Position numbers and translations under genes: made by a program. Of a stretch of 22,121 nucleotides of DNA, positions 14,977-22,121 are shown piece after piece. Under the pieces are notes generated by a model. The model ran no database searches. It saw only the letters and a program-made list of their open reading frames with translations, and was not told the DNA's origin. This DNA is from Brevundimonas sp. UBA5936 (GTDB taxonomy: Bacteria; Pseudomonadota; Alphaproteobacteria; Caulobacterales; Caulobacteraceae), in the NCBI GenBank assembly GCA_002430835.1, contig DJDA01000041.1, positions 1 to 22,121 of the forward strand, in the 5' to 3' direction. Numbering within the stretch: position 1 is the stretch's first letter; each line of letters begins with the position of its first letter.

Positions 14977-15002
14977 TGTTCTCTCAGGGGTGGGAGAACA
15001 AT
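14975..15002 (+). promoter_or_regulatory. 9-bp inverted repeat covering the ribosome binding site of the R-M gene
   Basis: ATTGTTCTC (14975-14983) and GAGAACAAT (14994-15002) are exact reverse complements separated by 10 bases. The Shine-Dalgarno GGGAG (14992-14996) lies across the loop and the 3' arm, and the ATG follows two bases after the arm. As RNA this hairpin would hide the ribosome site; as DNA it could be an operator at the transcription start. It lacks a T-run, so it is not a terminator. Confidence 0.6.
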
Positions 15003-15004
15003 CT

Positions 15005-18000
15005 ATGGATGTCGAAGCGTTCATCACGCGCTGGGGCAGCGCGACGATCAGCGAGCGTTCGCACTATCAGACCTTCATCAGCCAACTGTGCGCTCTGATC
15101 GGCGTGACGGCGCCGGATCAGGAGACGGTGGGAGATCGCGGCTACTGTTTCGAACGGCGGGTGGAGTTCCGCTTTCACGACGGCGGCGCGCACCGGGGAT
15201 TCATCGACTGCTATCGGCGCGGCGCCTTCGTGCTTGAGGCCAAGCAGTCGCAGAAGCGCGCGCCCGGCGGCGAATTGGACCCGCAGCGGCATCTGGCCCT
15301 GTTCAACGGGCGCGGGCGCAAACCGCCGAAGGGCGATGCGGGCGCAATCGAGCGGCTGATGCTGGACGCCAAGCGCCAGGCCGAGACCTACGCTAAGGCG
15401 CTAGACGAATGGCCGCCCTTCATCGTTGTCGTGGACGTCGGGCGCTCCATCCACCTGTGGGCCGACTTCGATCGGCAGGGGAAGGGCTATGTGCCGTTTC
15501 CCGATCTGGCGCGCTGTCGCATCACTATGGACGACCTGCGTGATCCGGCGGTGCGGGAGCGTCTGCGCCGGGTGTGGGACGAGCCGATGAGTCTGGATCC
15601 GGCAAGCCATGTGGCGGCTGTGACCAGCGACATCGCCGAGCGGCTGGCCTGGCTGGTGCGCTCGATCCGCAAGCGGGCGCCGACCGATTCCAGCGGTTGC
15701 GTCGATGTCGTGACGCGGGCGGCGTGGGACAAGCGCACTTCGCTGTTCGTCATGCAGTGCATCTTCGCCATGTTCGCCGACAGCGTCGGACTGATCGACG
15801 ACCGGGGATTTCTACGTCTGCTGGAAAGCTATCGCGGGATGGCGGATCGCTTTCACGTCAGTGCGGCGGACTTCTTTCGCCGCATGAACAGCGGCGGGCA
15901 TTGCTCGGCGGTTCGTCAGGATCTGCGGCGTTTCAATGGCGGCCTGTTCAAGGAAGAGGCGGCCGTGCCGGTCACGGAGGCGGAACTGGAGGCTCTGATC
16001 GCCGCCGCCCAGCGCGACTGGGCTTCGGTCGAGCCGGCGATCTTCGGCGCCTTGCTGGAACAGGCGCTGGACCCGATGGAACGCGGCGAACTCGGCGCCC
16101 ACTATACGCCCAAGGCCTATGTACGGCGGTTGGTCGAGGCGACGATCATGGAGCCGCTGCGCGCCGAGTGGGAGGCGGTCGCGGGGCTGGCGGTCGGCCA
16201 CTACGCCAGCGGCGACGTGGTGCGGGCGCGTCGCGCCATGCGCGAGTTCCACCATGCCCTGTGCACGACGCGGGTGCTGGACCCCGCCTGCGGCACCGGC
16301 AACTTCCTCTATGTGGCCATGGACATGATGAAGGATCTCGAGAGCGAGGTTCTGACCGCCCTGACCGATCTGGGCGACGCCCAGACGGCGCTCGGTCTGG
16401 AGGGGCATACCGTCAGTCCCGAGCAGTTCTGGGGGCTGGAGAAGAACGTCCACGCCGCCTGGATCGCCGAGATGGTGATGTGGATCGGCTATCTGCAATG
16501 GCATTTCAGGAACGCCGGCGACGCCAAGCCGACCGAACCGATCCTGCGCAATTTTAACCGTATCCAGCATACGGACGCGCTGCTGACCTGGAAGGACGAA
16601 GAACTGGTGCGGGACGCGCGCGGGCGGCCTCTGACCCACGCGCGCGTGTTGAGCCGAGGCGGCGGTCTTTCGGCGGCTGCGGCGCACGAGGAGAGAGAGG
16701 TTACGCGATATATTGATCCACGCCCGACGGTCTGGCCGACGGCGCACTTCATCATCGGCAATCCGCCCTTCATCGGGGGCAAGGACGTGCGCGGCGAACT
16801 GGGCGACGGCTATGTCGACGCCCTGTGGCGGGTGCGGCAGGGGCGGTTCCGATCGGCGGATCTGGTCACGGCCTGGTGGGACCGTGCGGCGGAGATCCTG
16901 ACGGCTAAGGGCAGCGTTCTGAGACGGTTCGGCTTCATCACCACCAACTCGATCACCCAGACCTTTTCCCGGCGCGTGCTGGAGCATCACTTGAACGGCG
17001 CGCCGCCCATGCGCCTGACCTTCGCCATCCCTGACCACCCATGGATCAAGGGCGCCGACCGCGCCGACGTCCGCATCGCCATGACCGTGGCCGAGCGCGG
17101 CGAGCCGAATGGGCAGGGTCGTCTGCTGACGGTGGTCGAAGAGAGAATGAGCGACGGCGAAACGCCGGACATCGTCCTTCGCGAACAGCGCGGCGACATC
17201 GGGCCGGACCTGACCATCGGGGCGTCGGTCAGCGAGGCGCAGCCGCTGAAGGCCAATGCGTTGTTGTGCTCGCCCGGCGTGAAGCTGCACGGCGGTGGGT
17301 TCATGGTGTCGCCGGACCGGGCGAAGCAGTTGCTGGCGGCGTCCAGCGATGAGGCGGAAATTCCGATCCGCGCCTATCGCAACGGGCGCGATCTGGCCTC
17401 ACGATCGCGCGGCGTGAAGGTGATCGATCTGTTCGGCTGGACCGAGGAAGAGGCGCGCCGCAGTCACCCCGCCGTCTTCCAGCATCTGTTGGAGGTGGTG
17501 AAGCCCGAGCGTGACCGCAACAATCGCGCCGCCTATCGCGACAACTGGTGGATGTTCGGAGAGCCGCGCAGCGAGTTCCGCCCGGCGTTGGATGGGCTGT
17601 CCCGCTACATCGCCACGGTGGAGACGGCCAAGCACCGGTGGTTCCGTTTTCTGGATGCGGACATCCTGCCGGACAACACCCTGATCGCCGTCGCCTCGGA
17701 CGATCCGCGCATCCTGGGCGTGCTGTCGTCGCATGTGCATGGAGTGTGGGCCCTGGCGCGCGGCGGGCGGCTGGAGGATCGGCCTGTCTATAACAAGAAG
17801 GCCTGCTTCGACGCCTTTCCCTTTCCTGATCTGAACAGCGCCGCAGGCGAGGAGATCGGCGTCTTGGCCGAAGAGATCGACGAACGTCGTCGTCAGGTTC
17901 TGGCCCAGCACGAGGATCTGACGATGACCGGGCTCTACAATGTCCGGCGTCGCCTTCAGGAGGGCGCAGAACTGATCGGGAGCGAGCGCGATCTCTATGA

Positions 18001-18472
18001 TCGCGGTCAGGTCGGCTTGCTGCATCATCTGCATCAACGCTTGGATCAGCAGGTGGCGACGGCCTACGGCTGGCGCGACGGCATGACGAATCAGGCGACG
18101 CTCGGCGCCCTGCTGGAACTGAACCGCGCTCGGCGGGTGCAGGAGGAGAGGGGCGAGATCCAATTCCTGCGGCCGAGCTATCAGGCGGGACGGATCAAGT
18201 CGTCCGCACGCGCCGTGCAGATCGAGGCGCTGCTCGACAGGACCAGCACACGAGCGCCGTTGCCCGATGCGCCTGCGGTTCTGGCGGGCGTGTTGCTGGA
18301 AGAGCTGCGTCGCGAAGGGCGGCCGCTGCAACCGCTGGAACTGGCGCGTCGCTTCGATGGCCGGATCGGTCGCCGCAAGACGGACCGGATCGAACAGACC
18401 CTGGCGATCCTGGCGGTGGCCGGATCGGTCCAACACACGGATGAAGGCTGGTTCTCGCCGCGACGGCACTGA
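15005..18472 (+). CDS. MmeI-like type IIG/IIL restriction-modification enzyme (fused nuclease and N6-adenine DNA methyltransferase)
   Basis: One 1155-residue chain carries all parts of an R-M system. The N-terminal nuclease has Asp68-x9-Glu78-x-Lys80 (FIDCYRRGAFVLEAK), the spacing of the MmeI PD-(D/E)xK site. A helical linker leads to GELGAHYTPKAYV (361-373), then methyltransferase motif I LDPACGTGNF (425-434) and motif IV NPPF (586-589), typical of adenine-N6 MTases. The target-recognition region should lie at about 700-930 (before NKKACFDAFPFPD). A C-terminal block includes LNRARRVQEERGEIQFLRPSYQ and a final roughly 90 residues resembling a winged helix. It is longer than MmeI. In this family the enzyme methylates one strand of a short asymmetric site and cuts about 20 bases away. 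The start at 15005 has GGGAG; an ATG at 14963 lacks one. Function is defence against foreign DNA; methylation-only activity cannot be excluded. Confidence 0.88.
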   Translation: MDVEAFITRWGSATISERSHYQTFISQLCALIGVTAPDQETVGDRGYCFERRVEFRFHDGGAHRGFIDCYRRGAFVLEAKQSQKRAPGGELDPQRHLALFNGRGRKPPKGDAGAIERLMLDAKRQAETYAKALDEWPPFIVVVDVGRSIHLWADFDRQGKGYVPFPDLARCRITMDDLRDPAVRERLRRVWDEPMSLDPASHVAAVTSDIAERLAWLVRSIRKRAPTDSSGCVDVVTRAAWDKRTSLFVMQCIFAMFADSVGLIDDRGFLRLLESYRGMADRFHVSAADFFRRMNSGGHCSAVRQDLRRFNGGLFKEEAAVPVTEAELEALIAAAQRDWASVEPAIFGALLEQALDPMERGELGAHYTPKAYVRRLVEATIMEPLRAEWEAVAGLAVGHYASGDVVRARRAMREFHHALCTTRVLDPACGTGNFLYVAMDMMKDLESEVLTALTDLGDAQTALGLEGHTVSPEQFWGLEKNVHAAWIAEMVMWIGYLQWHFRNAGDAKPTEPILRNFNRIQHTDALLTWKDEELVRDARGRPLTHARVLSRGGGLSAAAAHEEREVTRYIDPRPTVWPTAHFIIGNPPFIGGKDVRGELGDGYVDALWRVRQGRFRSADLVTAWWDRAAEILTAKGSVLRRFGFITTNSITQTFSRRVLEHHLNGAPPMRLTFAIPDHPWIKGADRADVRIAMTVAERGEPNGQGRLLTVVEERMSDGETPDIVLREQRGDIGPDLTIGASVSEAQPLKANALLCSPGVKLHGGGFMVSPDRAKQLLAASSDEAEIPIRAYRNGRDLASRSRGVKVIDLFGWTEEEARRSHPAVFQHLLEVVKPERDRNNRAAYRDNWWMFGEPRSEFRPALDGLSRYIATVETAKHRWFRFLDADILPDNTLIAVASDDPRILGVLSSHVHGVWALARGGRLEDRPVYNKKACFDAFPFPDLNSAAGEEIGVLAEEIDERRRQVLAQHEDLTMTGLYNVRRRLQEGAELIGSERDLYDRGQVGLLHHLHQRLDQQVATAYGWRDGMTNQATLGALLELNRARRVQEERGEIQFLRPSYQAGRIKSSARAVQIEALLDRTSTRAPLPDAPAVLAGVLLEELRREGRPLQPLELARRFDGRIGRRKTDRIEQTLAILAVAGSVQHTDEGWFSPRRH

Positions 18473-18512
18473 TTTGGCCTAGCCGTGGGACGCGGCGATC
18501 ATTAAGTCATTT

Positions 18513-18540
18513 AAGGGCGGTTCCGGCGGGACCGCCCTTT
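18513..18540 (+). terminator. Probable intrinsic terminator after the R-M gene
   Basis: AAGGGCGGTTCC (18513-18524) pairs with GGGACCGCCCTT (18528-18539) around a GGC loop, with one G-T wobble. It is followed by TTTGCTTT, an interrupted T-run. It lies 40 bases after the R-M stop and separates it from valS. Confidence 0.75.
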
Positions 18541-18602
18541 GCTTTACCGAAGAATTCCAGCCCCGATCGACAACGCGCCGCGTTGGTCGCCGGGGAAACG
18601 AG

Positions 18603-21353
18603 ATGACCATGCTTGAGAAGACGTTCGAACCCAAGGCCGCCGAGCCGCGCATCTACGCCCAGTGGGAGGACAGCGGCCTGTTCGCCCCGCGCGCGGCCCA
18701 GCCGACTGACGGCGCCGCAGATGCCTATTCGATCGTCATTCCGCCGCCGAACGTAACGGGCAGCCTGCACATCGGCCACGCCCTGAACAACACGCTTCAG
18801 GACATCCTGGCCCGCTATCACCGCATGAAGGGCAAGGCCGTCCTGTGGCTGCCGGGCACCGACCACGCGGGCATCGCCACCCAGATGGTCGTCGAGCGCA
18901 AGCTGGCGGCCGAGGGCAACATCGGTCGCCGTGATCTGGGCCGCGACGCCTTCATCGAAAAGGTGTGGGAGTGGAAGGCCGAATCCGGCGGGACCATCGT
19001 GCGCCAGCTTCGTCGCCTGGGCTCGTCGTGCGACTGGTCGCGCGAACGCTTTACCCTGGACGAGGGGCTGAACGCCGCCGTCCGCAAGGTCTTCGTCCAA
19101 CTGCACAAGGACGGCCTGATCTATCGCGACAAGCGACTGGTGAACTGGGATCCGCATTTCCAGACCGCCATCAGCGACCTTGAGGTCGAGCAGAAGGAGG
19201 TCGAGGGCGCCTATTGGCACTTCGCCTATCCGCTGGCCGACGGCGTGACCTATCAGCATCCGGTAGCCTTCGACGAGGACGGCAAGGCCACCGAGTTCGA
19301 GACGCGCGACTTCATCGTCGTCGCCACGACCCGGCCGGAAACCATGCTGGGCGACACCGGCGTGGCTGTTCACCCGGACGATGAGCGATACAAGGGTCTG
19401 GCCGGCAAGTTCGTGACCCTGCCGATCACCGGCCGCCGCATTCCGATTGTCGCCGACGACTACGCTGATCCGACCAAGGGTTCGGGCGCGGTGAAGATTA
19501 CGCCGGCTCACGATTTCAACGACTTCGGCGTCGGAAAGCGTGCAGGACTTGAAGCTCTGAACATCATGGACGCCTTCGGTCGGATCACCGCCACCGACAC
19601 GCCCGACGTGCCTGCGGAATACGAGGGCATGGATCGCTTCGCCGCGCGCAAGGCCATCGTCGCCCGCGCCGAGGAAGAGAACTGGCTGCGCGAGATCGAG
19701 AAGACCAAGCACGTCGTTCCGCACGGCGACCGCTCGGGCGTCGTTATCGAGCCGTGGCTGACGGACCAGTGGTACGTCGACGCCAAGGTCATGGCCCAGC
19801 CCGCCCTGAAGGCGGTCGAGGACGGCGCCACCGTCTTCGAGCCCAAGAGCTATGAGAAGATCTACTTCGAATGGCTGCGCAACATCGAGCCGTGGTGCAT
19901 CTCGCGCCAGCTGTGGTGGGGCCACCGCATCCCCGCCTGGTACGGCCCGAACGGCGAGATCTACGTCGCCGAGACGGAAGAGGACGCTCGCGAACAGGCG
20001 ATGTCGGACTATGATTCCGAGGTCGTGCTGACCCAGGACGAGGACGTTCTGGACACCTGGTTCAGCTCGGCCCTGTGGCCCTTCTCGACCATGGGCTGGC
20101 CCGAAAAGACCGAAGACCTGCAGCGCTTTTATCCGACCAGCGACCTGGTCACGGCGGCGGACATCATCTTCTTCTGGGTCGCCCGGATGATGATGATGGG
20201 TCTGCACTTCATGGACGGCGAAGTCCCCTTCAAGCGCGTCATCATCAACGGTCTGGTCCGCGACGAGAAGGGCCAGAAGATGTCGAAGTCCAAGGGTAAC
20301 GTCATTGACCCCCTGGGCATCATCGACGAGCTGGGCGCCGATCCCTTGCGCTTCACCATGGCGATCCTGTCGGGTACGCGCGACATTAAGTTGTCGAAAC
20401 AACGCATTGAAGGCTATCGCAATTTCGGCACCAAACTGTGGAACGCCGCCCGCTTCAGCCAGATGAACGAGGCGCGCCGCGTCGAGGGCTTTGACCCCGC
20501 AGGCGTGCAGCAGACAATCAACCGCTGGATCCGCGGCGAACTGACCAAGGCCGAGCGTCAGGTGTCGGACGCCATCGAAGGCGGCCGTTTCGACGATGCG
20601 GCGGGCGCGCTTTACCGCTTCATCTGGAACGTCTTCTGCGACTGGTATCTGGAACTGGCCAAGCCGGTGTTCAACGGTTCGGACGAAGCCGCCAAGGCCG
20701 AGACGCGGGCCATGACGGCCTGGACCATCGACCAGACGCTGAAGCTGCTGCACCCGGTCATGCCCTACATCACCGAAGAGCTGTGGGCGGAACTGGGCAA
20801 GGAAGGCCCGGCGCGCGACGGCCTGCTGATGGGCGAGACCTGGCCGGTGTTGCCGGACTCCTTTGTCGATGCGGACGCCGAGGCCGAGATCGGTTGGCTG
20901 GTCGACCTGATCGGTGAAATCCGCGCCCTGCGGGCCGAGATGAACGTGCCGCCGTCGGCCAAGCCGCCGCTGGCCTTCGTCGCGCCGGACGCGGTCACGG
21001 CCGAGCGCATTGCGCGCCATCGCGACCTGATCCTGACCCTGGGCCGCGTGTCCGACGTCGCCGTAGCCGAGGCCGCGCCGGCCGGGGCTGTAACCTTCGT
21101 CTCGGGCGGGGCGACGGTCGCGCTGTCGCTGGCCGGGATCATCGACTTGGCCGCTGAGCGCGCGCGTCTGGAGAAGGAGATCGCCGCCTTCGACAGTGAT
21201 ATCGACCATGTGAACAAGAAGCTGGGCAACCCCAACTTCGTCGCCCGCGCCGCCGCCGAGGTGGTCGATGAACAGCGCGCCAAGCTGGCCGAGGCCGAAG
21301 AGGGCAAGGCCAAGCTTCAGGCAGCGCTGGCTCGCCTGGACGCCATGGTTTGA
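18603..21353 (+). CDS. valS: Valine--tRNA ligase
   Basis: ValRS charges tRNA-Val with valine in the cytosol and edits mischarged threonine. The 916-residue length is normal for the class Ia enzyme. Visible are HIGH (56-59) in PPPNVTGSLHIGHALNNTL, the CP1 editing domain with TTRPETMLGDTGVAVHPDD (about 242-260), LDTWFSSALWPFSTMGWP before the catalytic half, KMSKS (559-563) in GQKMSKSKGNVIDPLG, the anticodon-binding helical domain, and a C-terminal coiled coil (LAAERARLEKEIAAFDSDID onward to the end) that is characteristic of ValRS. A second ATG two codons in (18609) would give the common MLEKTF start. The first ATG has GGGGA about 6 bases upstream. The downstream gene overlaps its stop codon. 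Confidence 0.98.
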   Translation: MTMLEKTFEPKAAEPRIYAQWEDSGLFAPRAAQPTDGAADAYSIVIPPPNVTGSLHIGHALNNTLQDILARYHRMKGKAVLWLPGTDHAGIATQMVVERKLAAEGNIGRRDLGRDAFIEKVWEWKAESGGTIVRQLRRLGSSCDWSRERFTLDEGLNAAVRKVFVQLHKDGLIYRDKRLVNWDPHFQTAISDLEVEQKEVEGAYWHFAYPLADGVTYQHPVAFDEDGKATEFETRDFIVVATTRPETMLGDTGVAVHPDDERYKGLAGKFVTLPITGRRIPIVADDYADPTKGSGAVKITPAHDFNDFGVGKRAGLEALNIMDAFGRITATDTPDVPAEYEGMDRFAARKAIVARAEEENWLREIEKTKHVVPHGDRSGVVIEPWLTDQWYVDAKVMAQPALKAVEDGATVFEPKSYEKIYFEWLRNIEPWCISRQLWWGHRIPAWYGPNGEIYVAETEEDAREQAMSDYDSEVVLTQDEDVLDTWFSSALWPFSTMGWPEKTEDLQRFYPTSDLVTAADIIFFWVARMMMMGLHFMDGEVPFKRVIINGLVRDEKGQKMSKSKGNVIDPLGIIDELGADPLRFTMAILSGTRDIKLSKQRIEGYRNFGTKLWNAARFSQMNEARRVEGFDPAGVQQTINRWIRGELTKAERQVSDAIEGGRFDDAAGALYRFIWNVFCDWYLELAKPVFNGSDEAAKAETRAMTAWTIDQTLKLLHPVMPYITEELWAELGKEGPARDGLLMGETWPVLPDSFVDADAEAEIGWLVDLIGEIRALRAEMNVPPSAKPPLAFVAPDAVTAERIARHRDLILTLGRVSDVAVAEAAPAGAVTFVSGGATVALSLAGIIDLAAERARLEKEIAAFDSDIDHVNKKLGNPNFVARAAAEVVDEQRAKLAEAEEGKAKLQAALARLDAMV

Positions 21354-22084
21354 GCCGGCTCCGGCTGGATCAACTCCTGGTCGCGCGCGGTCTGGCCGAA
21401 AGCCGGGCCAAGGCCAAGGCCGCGATCGAGGCGGGCGGCGTCACCGTGGACGGGGCGTCCGCCAGGGCGGCGTCTCAGGCCGTCAATGAAGACGCGGTCG
21501 TCACCTATGTCGACGCCTTCCGCTGGGTGGGGCGCGGCGCCTTGAAGCTGGAGCGGGCGCTGGACCTGTGGCCGGTCGCGGTTGACGGCCGCGTCGTGCT
21601 GGATGTCGGCGCCTCTACGGGCGGCTTCACCGAGGTCTGCCTGGATCGCGGCGCGGCGCGGGTGTTCGCCGTGGACGTCGGCACGGGGCAGCTGCATCCG
21701 AAGGTCGCCGTCGATCCGCGCGTGCTGAACCTGGAGAAGACCGATGCACGCGATCTGACGCCTGACGTCATCACCGAGGCGCCGTCCCTGATTGTTTGCG
21801 ACGTCAGCTTTATCAGCCTGTCGAAGGTGCTGCCGACGGCGCTCGATCTGGCGGCGCCGGGGGCGGACCTGATCACTCTGGTCAAGCCGCAGTTCGAGGC
21901 GGACGGCCCCAAGGCGGTCGGCAAGAAGGGCGTGGTCAAGGATCCGGAGGCGCACGTGGCCGCTGTGGCCAAGGTCCGCGCCTGGCTGGAGGAGAGCGGC
22001 TGGGCCGTGCGCGAGGTCGCCGACAGCCCGATCACCGGCGGCGACGGCAACGTCGAGTTTCTACTCTGGGCGCAGAAAGCTTGA
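21350..22084 (+). CDS. tlyA: TlyA-family rRNA 2'-O-methyltransferase / hemolysin-like protein
   Basis: The protein has 244 residues. Residues 2-60 are an S4-like RNA-binding domain (RLRLDQLLVARGLAESRAKA, then IEAGGVTVDG). The rest is an FtsJ/RrmJ-type SAM methyltransferase: WVGRGALKLERAL (59-71), SAM motif LDVGASTGGFTE (84-95), AVDVGTGQLH (107-116), CDVSFISLSKVLP (150-162) and LVKPQFEA with Lys179. TlyA in mycobacteria methylates 16S and 23S rRNA at cytidine 2'-OH and so gives capreomycin sensitivity; some relatives are called hemolysins, but rRNA modification is the better guess. The start is a TTG that overlaps the valS stop (TTGA), with no other in-frame start before the conserved N-terminus, so it is probably translated by coupling to valS. 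Confidence 0.93.
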   Translation: MSRLRLDQLLVARGLAESRAKAKAAIEAGGVTVDGASARAASQAVNEDAVVTYVDAFRWVGRGALKLERALDLWPVAVDGRVVLDVGASTGGFTEVCLDRGAARVFAVDVGTGQLHPKVAVDPRVLNLEKTDARDLTPDVITEAPSLIVCDVSFISLSKVLPTALDLAAPGADLITLVKPQFEADGPKAVGKKGVVKDPEAHVAAVAKVRAWLEESGWAVREVADSPITGGDGNVEFLLWAQKA

Positions 22085-22101
22085 CCCCAAACGAATTGAG
22101 G

Positions 22102-22121
22102 GCCGCCGGATATCCGGCGGC
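22102..22121 (+). terminator. Perfect palindrome at window end, probable tlyA terminator stem
   Basis: GCCGCCGGAT is followed directly by its reverse complement ATCCGGCGGC, 17 bases after the tlyA stop. The window ends at its last base, so a T-run cannot be seen. Position and G/C-rich stem suggest an intrinsic terminator. Confidence 0.55.

Noticed and set aside
14975..15002. Inverted repeat before the R-M gene as terminator of the flavoprotein gene
   Set aside because: No T-run follows; it ends two bases before an ATG and contains the ribosome site.
14963..15004. Upstream ATG start for the R-M gene
   Set aside because: There is no Shine-Dalgarno before 14963, it lies in the likely promoter, and family members begin near the DVEAFITRW segment.
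15812..17290. 492-residue minus-strand open frame inside the R-M gene
   Set aside because: It is a shadow of the R-M coding frame with no domain, and no ribosome site was seen.
18507..21209. 900-residue open frame antisense to valS
   Set aside because: It mirrors the valS coding frame, is low-complexity in Arg, Gly, Asp and Val, and has no recognisable domain. High third-position GC produces such shadows.
1..22121. Search for tRNA, rRNA, CRISPR arrays, prophage or insertion sequences
   Set aside because: No cloverleaf, regularly spaced direct repeats, transposase or integrase motifs were recognised by eye on either strand.

Overview
The window looks like ordinary chromosome from a high-GC alphaproteobacterium, most likely Caulobacteraceae and close to Brevundimonas. 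That rests on the strong G/C third-position bias, the gene content (type 2 IPP isomerase, a GntR-controlled hut locus, secreted PPC-like repeat proteins) and an intergenic CCCGGCGGAGGCCGGG-type inverted repeat. The genus is an inference from memory of these families. No tRNA, rRNA, CRISPR array, transposase or phage gene was seen, and no gene-free stretch exceeds about 230 bases.

Left part (1-6750). On the minus strand sit the 5' part of a TPM-domain (YgcG-like) gene and lemA, a common envelope-protein pair. Upstream of them, beyond a 112-bp REP-like element, is folD (one-carbon metabolism). Divergent from folD on the plus strand are a secreted protein with five tandem PPC-like repeats, fni (type 2 IPP isomerase, apparently starting at a CTG that overlaps the previous stop) and a smaller secreted two-repeat relative of the first protein. 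A strong bidirectional terminator at 6181-6210 closes this run and also serves a small proline-rich membrane-anchored protein on the other strand.

Middle (6749-13288) is a complete-looking histidine-utilisation locus with two divergent arms. hutU-hutH run left. hutC-hutG-like-orf-hutI run right, with very tight or overlapping junctions. In the gap, an exact TGTCTAGACA palindrome lies in the 17-bp spacer of a good -35/-10 pair for hutU, which fits HutC repression. The enzymes cover histidine to urocanate, imidazolonepropionate, formimidoylglutamate and then glutamate, the last step by an arginase-fold protein with altered metal-site residues. A small secreted protein of unknown function, with atypical codon use, is embedded between hutG-like and hutI.

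Right part (13325-22121). A PYROXD2-type FAD oxidoreductase is followed by a large single-polypeptide MmeI-like (type IIG/IIL) restriction-modification enzyme. This is the clearest accessory gene in the window. Its start is preceded by a 9-bp inverted repeat that covers the ribosome binding site and by a second inverted repeat over a possible promoter. A terminator follows, then valS and, overlapping its stop codon, a TlyA-family RNA methyltransferase. The window ends inside or at a perfect 20-bp palindrome that is probably the tlyA terminator.

I did not find a convincing wholly new system. The best leads are the self-contained R-M gene with its unusual leader, the gene embedded in the hut operon, the altered ureohydrolase and the PPC-repeat pair flanking fni.
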